A DNA stretch of 64,000 bases from Bdellovibrionia bacterium. Lineage in GTDB: Bacteria; Bdellovibrionota; Bdellovibrionia; Bdellovibrionales; JAGQZY01. The stretch lies in assembly GCA_030427805.1 (NCBI GenBank), contig JAUICP010000001.1, positions 496,001-560,000 on the forward strand. The letters are read 5' to 3'. The position numbers were made by a program, and so were the translations under genes. Below the pieces are notes generated by a model that did no database searches, had not been told where the DNA came from, and worked only from the letters and a program-made list of their open reading frames with translations. Below are positions 27,188 to 36,629 of the stretch, in pieces (the first letter of the stretch is position 1; every line of letters begins with the position of its first letter).

Positions 27188-27892
27188 CTATGAATAGTAG
27201 GCGTCGACATACTTACTCAGTTTTTCTTTGGCATTTCCAATTATGGGTGCGCCATGGGCCGGAACGAAATTCTCGAATTCAAAATTCAGTGGTGCTCGCA
27301 TTGAAGACTCAGGTGGTTTGGCGACCTTAACCCAATTTGGTCCTATGTAAGTAGGATCAGGCAAAAACTTACTAAGAGTTGCCGTCAGCCAATTGTGATT
27401 TGCATCGATCCCCATATTAACAAATGCATCACAGGAATGGAGGCAGCCCTTGTCGGAGTTTGTAATCAAAACCGACTCTTTAATTTTAGAACCTTCAATG
27501 ACCTTTACTCGAGCATCTAGAAAGGGAAGGGTTTTGGAGTCGTCAAAATAACCAGTAATACTATGGCCTTTAATTGAAGGGTCGCCCTTATTCGCCCAGA
27601 GTTGAGGAGAAAACTGATCCATATAAAATGAAACGTCTACGTTGTGAAGTTGTCCTATTTTCAAAAGGTATTTAATTTTACCAAGTTTACTGACTTCGTT
27701 GAGGAGGCTTTCATCCACTCTTACCGGATGAAGAAGTGCAAGGTCGCTCCCATTTTTTATAATCGTCATAACGCGAGAGTATTGGAATAGACCAAATAAT
27801 TTCATTGTTCCGGTTACTGTGAAAATATTTGGTAGGACTTCATTTAGAGACCCGTGGGGTAAAAGGGGGAAGTATTTTTTTTTGTTTTGCAT
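27188..27892 (-). CDS. Metallo-beta-lactamase-like (DUF4336-like) protein
   Basis: 234 residues with strand-turn patterns of an MBL fold: ALLHPVRVDESLLNEV, then KYLLKIGQLHNVDVSFYMDQF and LFLDARV-like strands. The order resembles DUF4336 proteins, in which full MBL metal motifs are degenerate; I do not see a clean HxHxDH. The open frame continues to 28003 and overlaps the aldo-keto reductase gene by 59 bases; I take the ATG at 27892, which leaves a 52-base gap. Another member of the same broad family is at 62.2 kb. Confidence 0.6.
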   Translation of the reverse strand: MQNKKKYFPLLPHGSLNEVLPNIFTVTGTMKLFGLFQYSRVMTIIKNGSDLALLHPVRVDESLLNEVSKLGKIKYLLKIGQLHNVDVSFYMDQFSPQLWANKGDPSIKGHSITGYFDDSKTLPFLDARVKVIEGSKIKESVLITNSDKGCLHSCDAFVNMGIDANHNWLTATLSKFLPDPTYIGPNWVKVAKPPESSMRAPLNFEFENFVPAHGAPIIGNAKEKLSKYVDAYYS

Positions 27893-27944
27893 GCGCTCAT
27901 CTATGAAAGGGTGAGAAAGTTTTGTTTCGAGAATTTTATCCAAT

Positions 27945-28859
27945 TTACTTTTTAAGTGGAGGTGCTTCTTCCATAGGGTTGAGTCCATTTGCTGCCCAAG
28001 CAATCGGTTGATTTTGATTGAGCTTATTAAGATGAATCATATCTTCATTTGAGAGCTCAAAATCAAATAAATTCAGATTCTCTTTGATTCGTTCAGGTTT
28101 ACTACTTTTTGTAAGTACAGCATATCCTTGTTGCAATCCCCACCGTAAGAGTAATTTTGCCTCCGAAACGCCAAGGCGCTTTGAGATTTCTCTAGTTACA
28201 GATTGACAGTCTTTTTTAACCTCAAAAAGAACATTCCCACCCTGGCCCTCTTCTGTGCGCCATGTTGATAAAGGGGCGAGAGAGCTATAGGCAATTGGGT
28301 TAATAGCATTATCAATCATAAATTGAGTTAACTCGGTCCGATTACAAAGGGGGTGGAATTCGATTTGGTTAGCTTCGGGTTTTGTTAGGTCAGCATCAAA
28401 TATTTCATTAAGTGCCTCTATATTATAATTGGAAACGCCAATATGCTTGGTTAACCCCATTTTCTTGAGTTCAATTAGAGCCTCCCACTGTTCTAGTCTC
28501 AATTCTGATAGTGGAGCGTGAATCAAGTATAAATCAACATGGTCGAGTTGAAGTTGAATCAATTGTTTTTTTAAGGTTTCGATGGTGGTTTTAAAATCTT
28601 TGTCGGGTGCGCCCCATTGCTTAAACCCAGGAAATACTTTAGTTGTAACGAAAAGTTCATCGCGGTTAATACCAGATGCCTTGATACCTTTACCAGTACC
28701 TTCTTCATTATTGTAGCCTTCTGCCGAATCGATGTGTCTAAATCCTGCTTTTAGAGCTTCATTAACACAAGATTCTGCCTGTTCGACCGAAAGTTGATAG
28801 GTGCCGAAGCCAACGAGAGGCATGCCGATTTTGTTTTGCGACTTTTCAGATAACTTCAA
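27945..28859 (-). CDS. Aldo-keto reductase
   Basis: 304 residues. The catalytic tetrad of the family is present: D44 and Y49 in HIDSAEGYNNE, K74 in VTTKVFP and H114 in YLIHAPL. The cofactor region near the end has TKSSKPERIKENL, which recognises NADPH. It resembles 2,5-diketo-gluconate reductase-type AKRs. The downstream MBL-like gene may be co-transcribed. Substrate unknown. Confidence 0.92.
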   Translation of the reverse strand: MKLSEKSQNKIGMPLVGFGTYQLSVEQAESCVNEALKAGFRHIDSAEGYNNEEGTGKGIKASGINRDELFVTTKVFPGFKQWGAPDKDFKTTIETLKKQLIQLQLDHVDLYLIHAPLSELRLEQWEALIELKKMGLTKHIGVSNYNIEALNEIFDADLTKPEANQIEFHPLCNRTELTQFMIDNAINPIAYSSLAPLSTWRTEEGQGGNVLFEVKKDCQSVTREISKRLGVSEAKLLLRWGLQQGYAVLTKSSKPERIKENLNLFDFELSNEDMIHLNKLNQNQPIAWAANGLNPMEEAPPLKK

Positions 28860-28956
28860 AATTCCCCCTAAAATGATTACAAGAAATTATAAGAGGGAGT
28901 ATATTGAAATGACAAGGCTAATTCATGATTTTAAATATTTAGACTTATTAAAACCT

Positions 28957-29433
28957 CTAATAAATCAATCGCATGGCGACGTTACATCGGTCGTAGCTTG
29001 CGCCGTAGCTCTTTTTTATTATTTCATCGTGAACGAAGCCGTTTTTCTCATAAAGGTGAATGGCAGCTTTGCAATCAGCGTTGGTTAGTAAATAACATTC
29101 AAATTTATGGCTTCGAACAAACTCGATAACATGTTTTAAGAGTTCTTCACCAATTTTTAGGCCTCGAGCCTTTTCAAGGACACCCATCTTAGTTAGTTCA
29201 TACATGCTATCGCCTTTTTTCATAAGTGCGCAGGTACCTACGACGCCTGCCTCTTTATGTCGGGCAAACCAAATATATCCACCAGGATCTATGATTTCTT
29301 GCTGGGGGTTTAGGAGGGCTCGCTCATCAGCGGGCTCCATGACAAACATGGAGTTAATCCACTCTTGGTTTATATGATAGAAGTCCTCTTTTAATTCGGG
29401 GGAGTACTCTACAATTTCTATTTTATTACCCAT
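28957..29433 (-). CDS. GNAT N-acetyltransferase
   Basis: 158 residues. It has VVGTCALMKKGDSMYELTKMGV, then the acetyl-CoA loop EKARGLKIGEELLKHVIEF (variant of Q/RxxGxG/A) and CKAAIHLYEKNGF, the usual GNAT end. The open frame starts at 29469 and overlaps the sulfatase gene; the ATG at 29433 starts at the typical domain N-terminus and follows the sulfatase stop by 20 bases. Confidence 0.88.
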   Translation of the reverse strand: MGNKIEIVEYSPELKEDFYHINQEWINSMFVMEPADERALLNPQQEIIDPGGYIWFARHKEAGVVGTCALMKKGDSMYELTKMGVLEKARGLKIGEELLKHVIEFVRSHKFECYLLTNADCKAAIHLYEKNGFVHDEIIKKSYGASYDRCNVAMRLIY

Positions 29434-29453
29434 AGAGAATCTTATACGACATT

Positions 29454-30965
29454 CTAGACGGATTTCCAATTCACAGGTTTGCGCAGCGAGTTTTTAGATG
29501 GAATGAGACCGTCAAACATCCTTACCATGGTTCGCACAAATCGTTTCTGATCTTTTAACGATTTACTAGGGTCGTATAAATTGAACCATTCATTGGGATC
29601 TTGCTGGGTGTGGTAGAGTTCTCGGTCCCCATTGTAATAACGGATATAGCGATGGGTTCTAGTGCGTAATGCAAAAGCGGGTTCGAAGTTAACGCCTCCG
29701 TCTTTGGGCTGAATCGTCCAATTTTGCAGGGCGGTTGGTCTCCAGTTGGCATTGCGATCGATGAGTAGGGGGCGAAGGGATCTACCATCGAGCTCCGGAA
29801 GCTTCTGCCCAAGAACAAGGTCTGTTAGGGTTGGGTACAGGTCGATAAGACTAATTGGCTGTTGAACATTTGTCGGTTGAATCCCGGGCCCTGAAATCAT
29901 GACCGGTACTCGCGTGGCTCGCTCCCAAAGTGTTTTCTTTTTCCAGGCCAGCTTTTCACCAAGCTGCCAGCCGTGATCACTCCATAGAACAATTAAAGTG
30001 TTGTCATTATTCGGTCCCGCCTCTAGAGCGTCGAGAACAATGCCGAGGCAATAGTCAGCGAATGTTATGGAGGCCAAATAAGCTTGAATGGCTTCTCTAC
30101 GCAAATTTTGATTATTCAATCTGTTGTGGACGATGCTGTACTGCTCAATGAATTTAATCGCCGCAGGAGGAAGGTCACTGTGATCAGGGTGGCCACCAAT
30201 ATTGTATATCCCGTTTTCAAGATTCAAGGGGAGGTGTACGTTTTCTATGGGATACATATCAAAGTAGCGCTGAGGAACTATTAGAGGTGTGTGTGGTCTA
30301 AATATTCCATAGGCTAAAAAAAGTTGTTGGTTGTGGGAGTTACTGAGGCGCGTAGCAACTTTACGAGCGCGTTGAACATCTCCCATTTCGTCATCTGTAA
30401 ACGAGGCACCAAAGTTAACACCCCTACCAACACTCTCGATGCCATCTTCTGGTTCTTTGTTTCCACTTTTATCGGCGTTGAGATAATCGTTCCAGTCTAC
30501 GGGCCCTTTTTCTGAACCGTGAAAAATCTTACCAGATCCGATAGTTTTAAATCCGGCTTCTTTAAAGACCTGGGGCAATGCCTTCTTATCTTTTATAAAG
30601 CGACTGTCATCAAACATATGATCGTTTGTGTATACACCAGTGCGGTGAGGATAGTATCCAAACAATGCAGCTGTCCGTGATGGAGAACAGGCCGGGACGA
30701 CGGCGTGAGCATTTTGAAAGACGGCCGAGCGTTGGGCTAGGCGTTCAAAGTTAGGGGTGATCACACCAGGATAACCACCAAGGGGAGCGATCCAGTCATT
30801 AAGATCGTCGACGGCAATAAATAAAACATTTCGATATGGACCCAATGTTGGATTTTCTTGAGCGCCTAAAAGAGAAGTAAACCCCGTCATCAGGGCCGAA
30901 GAAGCTAAAGCCTGCCCTGAAGCCTTCATAAATTTTCGTCGATTGAACTTTTTGTTTTTACTCAT
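29454..30965 (-). CDS. Sulfatase (iduronate-2-sulfatase-like), Tat-exported
   Basis: 503 residues. The leader contains NRRKFMKASGQALASSALM, a twin-arginine signal. The N-terminal metal site is FIAVDDLNDW and the formylglycine motif is CSPSR in VPACSPSRTAALFG, so a Cys-type sulfatase needing FGE maturation or an anaerobic maturase. WSDHGWQLGE is the second metal segment. The start at 30965 follows the RTX lipoprotein stop within a few bases, so they are an operon. No maturation gene is seen in the window. Substrate is likely a sulphated sugar, by family. Confidence 0.92.
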   Translation of the reverse strand: MSKNKKFNRRKFMKASGQALASSALMTGFTSLLGAQENPTLGPYRNVLFIAVDDLNDWIAPLGGYPGVITPNFERLAQRSAVFQNAHAVVPACSPSRTAALFGYYPHRTGVYTNDHMFDDSRFIKDKKALPQVFKEAGFKTIGSGKIFHGSEKGPVDWNDYLNADKSGNKEPEDGIESVGRGVNFGASFTDDEMGDVQRARKVATRLSNSHNQQLFLAYGIFRPHTPLIVPQRYFDMYPIENVHLPLNLENGIYNIGGHPDHSDLPPAAIKFIEQYSIVHNRLNNQNLRREAIQAYLASITFADYCLGIVLDALEAGPNNDNTLIVLWSDHGWQLGEKLAWKKKTLWERATRVPVMISGPGIQPTNVQQPISLIDLYPTLTDLVLGQKLPELDGRSLRPLLIDRNANWRPTALQNWTIQPKDGGVNFEPAFALRTRTHRYIRYYNGDRELYHTQQDPNEWFNLYDPSKSLKDQKRFVRTMVRMFDGLIPSKNSLRKPVNWKSV

Positions 30966-30967
30966 CG

Positions 30968-32278
30968 CTAGTTCTCTCTTTCGCAACTGTCGTAATTCAT
31001 AGTAGGTACCGTATCGCCCTGAAAGGTGACTGAGCCGACGCCCCAGTCGAGGCGAATGCCATCATCAACTGTTTGGACTTTGACTCGAAAGTTCAGACAG
31101 ATAATAGTGTTCTGACCGGCTCGGTCTCGAATGATGTGGTGACCACCTCTGCGTTGAAAAACATAGGTATCATTACCGCCACGCCCGATTAATATTTGGT
31201 CGCGGTAAGCCTTCGGGTAAATGAGATTGTTTTCGGGTCCTCCCCCGACATGCCATTCTTGGTGATTAGCGGCCGTAAGACCAGGGTAGAGTTCCTCGAT
31301 GGTACTACAGCTTGTTTGAATGCAATCCGAAATATCAGTCTGATTGCGAAAACTTTGTTGAATACTTAGGGTCGAGCCCGAAGGAAAAAGTAGAATTCGC
31401 TGTCCACTATTATCAATGCATTGGCTGGCTTTTTCGTTTTGGCAGAGAACTTGATCGCCATCGACTCCCTGAAAAAGAATATCAAAATCCTTAGGATCAT
31501 CGGCAGTTCTTTCTATGATGATTTGATCTTGTCCCTCTCCTGGATAAATATTGTCATCACCCAAACCAGGGTAAATCGTGTCATTGCCTTCTTTTCCTGA
31601 GATATCGTCGTCACCACCAAAAGCAAATATTTGATCAGCCTCACTCGTACCTCTCAAGACTTCATCTCGATTGGTTCCCTGACCTGGGGTACCGTTGTTT
31701 TCCATACTAACGTTTTCTTTTTCTGAGAATATGGCAGATCCCGAACTGGAATCTTGAGTGCCAGAAACGAGGTTTGGATCAACAACTTCATTGGCGTCGC
31801 TTGGATCGATGGAAATGCTTGCAATTATTTTTTTAGATTCAAGGTCCACAATCTCGAACTCTTTAATACCTTCGCTCTTTTGTTCGTCGGTGAGCTCAAT
31901 TCGACAACCGCTATTACTTCCACTGGTTTGAAAAAGCTCTGAGACATAGTTATTGTTTTGATCACAAACAATTTCTTGAAGATCTAAGGCTCCAGCTAAG
32001 CGAAATCCCAAACGAACACTCTTAGAGAGGTCCTTTTCATCAAAAGCCCAGCCCAATAGGTTTCCAGATTCATCGACTCCTAAAATTCCAGTTCGTATCG
32101 TACCGGTGTAACCGGCAATTTCTTCGAGGGGTTCCTCAATAGGCACGTTCGACTCGTTAAGTTGTGAGGTATTGTTAAGAGGGGACGAGGTGAATTCACC
32201 ACAATTCTGATATAAAAATAAAATTGAAATGATCAGCAATGCCGCTGCTCTCACTTTGAAGCGAGCGCTTTTGAACAT
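30968..32278 (-). CDS. Lipoprotein-like protein with RTX-type calcium-binding repeats
   Basis: 436 residues. The leader is ILFLYQNCGEF, with a Cys context (YQNC) unlike the usual lipobox; an FG-GAP-like protein at 55.1 kb has the same FQNCG pattern. Residues about 205-255 carry repeats of the GGxGxDxx type (AFGGDDDIS, GKEGNDTIY, GLGDDNIY, GEGQDQI), which form calcium-binding beta-rolls; a second small set is IGRGGNDTYVF near residue 375. The end touches the Tat sulfatase gene, suggesting a secreted pair. Confidence 0.8.
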   Translation of the reverse strand: MFKSARFKVRAAALLIISILFLYQNCGEFTSSPLNNTSQLNESNVPIEEPLEEIAGYTGTIRTGILGVDESGNLLGWAFDEKDLSKSVRLGFRLAGALDLQEIVCDQNNNYVSELFQTSGSNSGCRIELTDEQKSEGIKEFEIVDLESKKIIASISIDPSDANEVVDPNLVSGTQDSSSGSAIFSEKENVSMENNGTPGQGTNRDEVLRGTSEADQIFAFGGDDDISGKEGNDTIYPGLGDDNIYPGEGQDQIIIERTADDPKDFDILFQGVDGDQVLCQNEKASQCIDNSGQRILLFPSGSTLSIQQSFRNQTDISDCIQTSCSTIEELYPGLTAANHQEWHVGGGPENNLIYPKAYRDQILIGRGGNDTYVFQRRGGHHIIRDRAGQNTIICLNFRVKVQTVDDGIRLDWGVGSVTFQGDTVPTMNYDSCEREN

Positions 32279-32420
32279 GATACCCCCCACACCCATTTTT
32301 TATGATAACTTATTTCGATTTATAAGGGGGAAACAGATCTCGACGAGGTTTCAAATTGTGACAATATAGATCGTGCCAATTTGAGAAAATCAATCAACAA
32401 GTATTCTTAAGCTCCATAGT

Positions 32421-33008
32421 TTAGGAATTTATGTCAGCCAGTAAATCTTCGAGCCGGTCGTCGCCCCAATACTTTTCACCATCGCAAAAAAACATGGGAG
32501 CACCGAAGACATTGAGCTGATTTGATTGATCTGTGGCCTTTTTGAGTCTTTCTTTCATTTCTGGCGAATGAATGGCCTCAGATAGGTGGCCCATCCCATT
32601 GCTTTCTAGACACTGACTGAGGAGATCTTTATTTCCGATATCTTTATTTTCTTGAAAATAGAGCTTGTATAAGAAGAGTGTGGTTTTTACTGCCAATTCT
32701 TCAGATTCTTGAGCTGCTGCTAGTATAACCCTTGCGGCATAAACGCTATTGACAGGAAACACGTCTGGACGACTGAAGGGAATATTGAACTTTTTGCATC
32801 TTCGAGCAACATCGACCCACATATAATCACCTTTTTCTTTTTGGATATTAAAAGGTGTTGTATTCCAGCCCTGAGTTTTAAAAAAGGGACCTAAGAGAAA
32901 AGGGTGCCAAGAGAATTTCACACCATGCTTTTTTTCTAGTGAGGGTATTCTCATCGCGCTGATGTAGCTGTAGGGGCTCGATAATTCGAACCAAAAATCA
33001 ATTGTCAT
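32421..33008 (-). CDS. 2-hydroxychromene-2-carboxylate isomerase-like DsbA-family protein
   Basis: 195 residues of a thioredoxin/GST-kappa fold without CxxC. The N-terminus FWFELSSPYSYIS holds the Ser that binds glutathione in HCCA isomerase, and the later NVFGAPMFFCDGEKYWGDDRL segment is diagnostic. The enzyme class isomerises a chromene intermediate of naphthalene breakdown; related proteins act on other substrates. It lies three bases downstream of the extradiol dioxygenase-type gene. Confidence 0.88.
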   Translation of the reverse strand: MTIDFWFELSSPYSYISAMRIPSLEKKHGVKFSWHPFLLGPFFKTQGWNTTPFNIQKEKGDYMWVDVARRCKKFNIPFSRPDVFPVNSVYAARVILAAAQESEELAVKTTLFLYKLYFQENKDIGNKDLLSQCLESNGMGHLSEAIHSPEMKERLKKATDQSNQLNVFGAPMFFCDGEKYWGDDRLEDLLADINS

Positions 33009-33011
33009 ATT

Positions 33012-33830
33012 TCAACTCTCAAAATGAAATGCCGTATTTGAAGTACCATTTATGGCTCCTGTCCAACTCACTTTGGCGGCGTCATCTTCAGCAGCTCCCA
33101 TAACAACCATCAATGGAATAAGGTGCTCTTCTCTCGGGTGACATTCCCTAGCTCCAGGCGCATTTTCCCAGTTAAGAACCGCTTTTTTGCGATCATCTGC
33201 ATTTAACTTCAATGTCTCCTTCAGCCACTCGTCAAATTCCTTAGAATCACTGATCGCTTTTGGGCTAGGTTTGAACATACTTCGCACGTTGTGATAGGAA
33301 TTTCCACTACCAATAATGAATATGCCTTTTTCCCTTAAGGGTGCCAGGGCTGCCCCGAAATTGAAGTGTTCCGCTGGGCTCAGGTTAGTATTTAACGAAA
33401 CTTGTATAACAGGTATTGCGGCGTCCGGATATGCCGGCATTAAAGGAATAAAAATCCCGTGGTCATAGTCTCGTTGATCGTCTTCATTAAACTCGATACC
33501 AGCGGTACTAAGAGCATTTTTAACTTCGTTAGCGATTGAAAGATCATTTTTTACCGGCCAGTCAAAGTCATAAGCCGCCGGCGGAAACCCATAGTAGTCG
33601 TACATTAATTCCGGATTGGGATTTGTGTTAATAGTAAATTTTGACTCTTCCCAGTGGGCTGAAACGACGAGCAGTGCCTTAGGTTGTGCCTTAGGAATTT
33701 GGCTAATGCTATTCATATAATTATATAAACTTTGTCTCTCCGGTTCGTTAAAACCATCAAGTGAAAGTATTGGCCATGGTCCACCCCCATGGGAAACAAA
33801 GGCGACCGGTAGTTTATTTTCTGACATAGA
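33012..33830 (-). CDS. LigB/DODA-type extradiol dioxygenase
   Basis: 272 residues. Residues that bind the metal are in FVSHGGGPWPIL, SAHWEES and DYDHGIFIPL, with a later GSGNSYHNVR. This matches the DODA/YgiD class of class III extradiol dioxygenases, which open aromatic rings (for example 4,5-DOPA). The start at 33830 has AAGGA upstream; the open frame extends to 33854. It is followed directly by the isomerase gene, which suggests a shared aromatic-handling role, not proven. Confidence 0.88.
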   Translation of the reverse strand, partial: SMSENKLPVAFVSHGGGPWPILSLDGFNEPERQSLYNYMNSISQIPKAQPKALLVVSAHWEESKFTINTNPNPELMYDYYGFPPAAYDFDWPVKNDLSIANEVKNALSTAGIEFNEDDQRDYDHGIFIPLMPAYPDAAIPVIQVSLNTNLSPAEHFNFGAALAPLREKGIFIIGSGNSYHNVRSMFKPSPKAISDSKEFDEWLKETLKLNADDRKKAVLNWENAPGARECHPREEHLIPLMVVMGAAEDDAAKVSWTGAINGTSNTAFHFES

Positions 33831-33871
33831 ATTTACGTCCTTCTTGCTTATCAAAGTATAATATGATTTTT

Positions 33872-34450
33872 TTACCGATCACTGATTCCTTTTCCTGAAA
33901 GGATTTTATCGGTACATTTTTCGATTCGTGACTGCCGAGTTGCCGATTGTTTAGCGCTTGAGACGTGAAGGATGTAACCACGCTGGCGGCCCGGAGTAAG
34001 GGCCTCGAATGCTTTTTTTACTTTAGGCTTCTTTTTAAAATAGTCCTTCATCTCTTTTGGCATTGGCTCGGGCTTTTTCTTGAATTTAACCTTTTCACCT
34101 GATTTTGCGATGGCTATGGCTTCTTTTACATAAGCTCTGAGTATGGGGCCTTGTTTGTTGATTTCAGAAAGGGACCTAAATTCGAGTCGTTTGGCCGCTT
34201 GAGAGTTGGGTCCATTATCAACGAATAACTTCTTAGGGTCCTTCAGTAATGACCCTTTAAAAAACATGAAGCCCAAACAAGACTTAAAAGGTTGAATTAT
34301 GGCAATGTTACTTCCGTCAAAGCAGTAACAAGGTTTTGACCATTTAAATTCCTCCGCTAATTTTGTCTTCAGCAAAATATTCCTGAGGGCCTTTATTTCT
34401 TCTTTCCAGCGTTTGGCAGACTTTATATATTTTTCTACTTCAGGATTCAT
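33872..34450 (-). CDS. DUF1801/YdeI-type protein
   Basis: 192 residues. It begins VEKYIKSAKRWKEEIKALRN, then KWSKPCYCFDGSNIAII, and ends with the KKPKVKKAFEALTPGRQRGY and SAKQSATRQSRIEKC segments of the YdeI family. The DUF1801 half resembles iron-chaperone-like YdhG. Another YdeI-like protein is at 20.9 kb with a different layout. Function unknown. Confidence 0.85.
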   Translation of the reverse strand: MNPEVEKYIKSAKRWKEEIKALRNILLKTKLAEEFKWSKPCYCFDGSNIAIIQPFKSCLGFMFFKGSLLKDPKKLFVDNGPNSQAAKRLEFRSLSEINKQGPILRAYVKEAIAIAKSGEKVKFKKKPEPMPKEMKDYFKKKPKVKKAFEALTPGRQRGYILHVSSAKQSATRQSRIEKCTDKILSGKGISDR

Positions 34451-34465
34451 TTCGATGGTTCTCTT

Positions 34466-34876
34466 TTATTGCTTGGATTCAACATGCTTTTTGAAATTAT
34501 CAAGGATATTTTGCCAGCCTTGTCTCTGCATTTCTGCAGAATTTTCGTTTTCTGCATCGAAGGTCTCGACGACTAGAGTGCCATCATTTGATTTTTCAAA
34601 CGTGATTCTTACCTTGCGATCATCATCGATTTTATATTCGATAAGCTGGTGCACAGTAATTGACGTGTAGGTACCTTCAAAATCAAATCCCATGGATCCG
34701 TCCTTAGCTTCCATGCGATAGTTGAATCTCTCTCCCACGGCAAAATTGTTATGCGCTTTGGGGCAAGCCCAGTCATCGGAGGCAAAATTCCAATTTTGAA
34801 CATCTTCTGGGGTGATCCAAGCAGACCAAACTGTTTCAATGGGTGCGTTTACTTTTGTTTGAATTGAAATTTCCAT
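34466..34876 (-). CDS. SRPBCC/AHSA1-type protein
   Basis: 136 residues. The N-terminus (KVNAPIETVWSAWITPEDVQNW) and C-terminus (RQGWQNILDNFKKHVE) match the AHSA1/SRPBCC cavity fold, which binds lipids, hydrophobic ligands or hydrolysis substrates. The start has AGGAGG just upstream. It belongs to the same minus-strand run as the neighbours, with gaps of 15-24 bases. Confidence 0.9.
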   Translation of the reverse strand: MEISIQTKVNAPIETVWSAWITPEDVQNWNFASDDWACPKAHNNFAVGERFNYRMEAKDGSMGFDFEGTYTSITVHQLIEYKIDDDRKVRITFEKSNDGTLVVETFDAENENSAEMQRQGWQNILDNFKKHVESKQ

Positions 34877-34900
34877 TATTCCTCCTGACCAAAAGGCCTC

Positions 34901-35275
34901 TTAATACATGGTGTTTCCATTGAGGGTTTTTTCGGGAATTTGTTGTATCGCATCCCAATGTTCTACAATTTTGCCATTACTATCAAAGCGAAAGAAATCC
35001 ATCGTTACATACTCATCTCCGCCGGGCCAAACTTGATGGGTATGAAGCGCAACTAAATCACCCTCTTCGATCGCTCTTACAAATTCTATTTTTTTATTCG
35101 GGTATTCCGCATGCATTCGCTCAAAATATTCGACAAAAGGTTCCTTACCGTCTCCGACGTCAGGATTGTGTTGAATGTATTGATCACCTACATAGAGCTC
35201 AATGGCCCTAGAGGGGTTACCCTCGTAGGCCATTCTATAAAATGAGATGGCATTTTCTTTATTGGTGCCAGACAT
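34901..35275 (-). CDS. SnoaL-like (NTF2 fold) protein
   Basis: 124 residues. The pattern NKENAISFYRMAYEGNPSRA, YIQHNPDVGDGKE and MDFFRFDSNGKIVEHWDAIQ is typical of the SnoaL-like polyketide-cyclase family, in which the fold serves small enzyme or ligand-binding roles. It sits inside the run of small enzyme genes; activity unknown. Confidence 0.88.
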   Translation of the reverse strand: MSGTNKENAISFYRMAYEGNPSRAIELYVGDQYIQHNPDVGDGKEPFVEYFERMHAEYPNKKIEFVRAIEEGDLVALHTHQVWPGGDEYVTMDFFRFDSNGKIVEHWDAIQQIPEKTLNGNTMY

Positions 35276-35293
35276 GGTGTTTCCGTTTTTGTT

Positions 35294-35692
35294 TTAATTC
35301 ATGGAATGAAGGCCGATCATATTGCCCGCAGGATCTTGGCACATCGAGATATGACCGAACTCTCCAATAGAAAACTTGGACTTCATTACCTTACCGCCAG
35401 CATCGGCCACTCTGGCCTCTTCTACGGAACAATCCTCGCAAGAAAAATAAACTGTAGTACCCATGCCACCTGGATTGACGCCATCCATTTTACAGATCGC
35501 ACCTGAAGCTCCGTAACTTTCAAAATTCTGCGGAAAACTCCACATTGCTAATCCTGATTCTTCGGCACCAGGAGGAGAAACCTGTGATAATTCAATTTGA
35601 AAAACATCTTGATAAAACCGCTTAGCTTTCTCAATATCGTCGACATAAATTTCAAACCAACCGATCATGTTTCTATTATTCATTACTGCCAT
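35294..35692 (-). CDS. VOC-superfamily (glyoxalase-like) protein
   Basis: 132 residues with one or two beta-alpha-beta3 units: NMIGWFEIYVDDIEKAKRFY then PAGNMIGLHSMN at the end. The metal-binding or substrate residues are not clear. VOC proteins include glyoxalase I, dioxygenases and antibiotic-resistance proteins. The start at 35692 is supported by AAGGAGG upstream. Confidence 0.88.
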   Translation of the reverse strand: MAVMNNRNMIGWFEIYVDDIEKAKRFYQDVFQIELSQVSPPGAEESGLAMWSFPQNFESYGASGAICKMDGVNPGGMGTTVYFSCEDCSVEEARVADAGGKVMKSKFSIGEFGHISMCQDPAGNMIGLHSMN

Positions 35693-35783
35693 ATTTTCCT
35701 CCTTGGATCTAAAGAATTAACTCTACCTGAATTAAAGAGGCTGGCAAACTATTACCTATGCTGTCCTAATTTGAAGCTGGGCA

Positions 35784-36185
35784 TTACATATTGAAATGAT
35801 TTCTCATTCTTTTTGATTTGAAAAGGTACAGCGTAATTGCAATATACTCGACGAGCTCAATTGCATATAGGATATATCTACTTTCCTTAGTCATAAAATC
35901 AAAAGTTTCAATAAAACAAAGAGTGCTGAGACAGCAATAGAGAATAGCCATTACATAAGGTGTATGTTTCCACTTTTCTAGATAGCCAATAAGAAAGGTG
36001 AAGCCAGCAGTTGTTGCTAAAACCCAGTGTAAGAATTGAGTGCCAGACGGGAAGTTTGGATTTTGTAGTGAAACTATAAGTACGTGGCCTGTTAAATACT
36101 CGATAAAACCAAGAAGGCCCCAGATACCGAGTGCAAAATGCACAGTTAAAATAAGGTATGAAAAAGCTAGAGAAATAGTTTTCAT
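35784..36185 (-). CDS. Small membrane protein, four helices, unknown
   Basis: 133 residues, hydrophobic, with segments near 5-25, 50-65, 72-95 and 100-125 and a basic C-terminus (KSKRMRNHFNM). No family recognised. It stands in the same orientation between two VOC genes but with gaps near 90 bases on both sides. Confidence 0.65.
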   Translation of the reverse strand: MKTISLAFSYLILTVHFALGIWGLLGFIEYLTGHVLIVSLQNPNFPSGTQFLHWVLATTAGFTFLIGYLEKWKHTPYVMAILYCCLSTLCFIETFDFMTKESRYILYAIELVEYIAITLYLFKSKRMRNHFNM

Positions 36186-36272
36186 TGAGGCCTTTCCGAG
36201 ATGATTTTTCGAACAAGTATCCGTTTGGTGGACTTTCTCGCAAAACTATAGAACTTGTGTGACTCTTCCTGA

Positions 36273-36629
36273 CTAATCTTTATGCCAACTTACTTCGATT
36301 TTGTAACCATCAGGGTCGAGAGCGTAAAAGGCTACCGCGTCCTCACCATACTCTTGATATTTTTTAGCAAACTTAATTCCAGCAGTTTCCATTCGATCAT
36401 AAATCGTCTTTACGGCTACCTTATCTTTTAGACAAAAACCGAGATGAAACCAACTTGGGAGTTCAGGTACCGAGTCTACGGGGTCAATGGCAATCAAGAA
36501 ACCTGAATCATCTTCAAGAAAAACTCCATCACCGTGATCAAATTTTTTGCGAAAGCCAAAGAAGGATTCGTAAAACTCTTTGGACTGACTTAGGTTTTTT
36601 GTTCCTATGTGAATATGATTCATTGTCAT
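36273..36629 (-). CDS. VOC-superfamily (glyoxalase-like) protein
   Basis: 118 residues, one vicinal-oxygen-chelate domain: MNHIHIGTKNLSQSKEFYES with an N-terminal His ligand and a C-terminal DPDGYKIEVSWHKD, the usual glyoxalase end with a Glu ligand. GGAG in front supports the start at 36629. Substrate unknown. Confidence 0.9.
   Translation of the reverse strand: MTMNHIHIGTKNLSQSKEFYESFFGFRKKFDHGDGVFLEDDSGFLIAIDPVDSVPELPSWFHLGFCLKDKVAVKTIYDRMETAGIKFAKKYQEYGEDAVAFYALDPDGYKIEVSWHKD

Noticed and set aside
27100-27330. Plus-strand frame overlapping the MBL-like gene
   Set aside because: No ribosome site or family likeness; it is antisense to a better gene.
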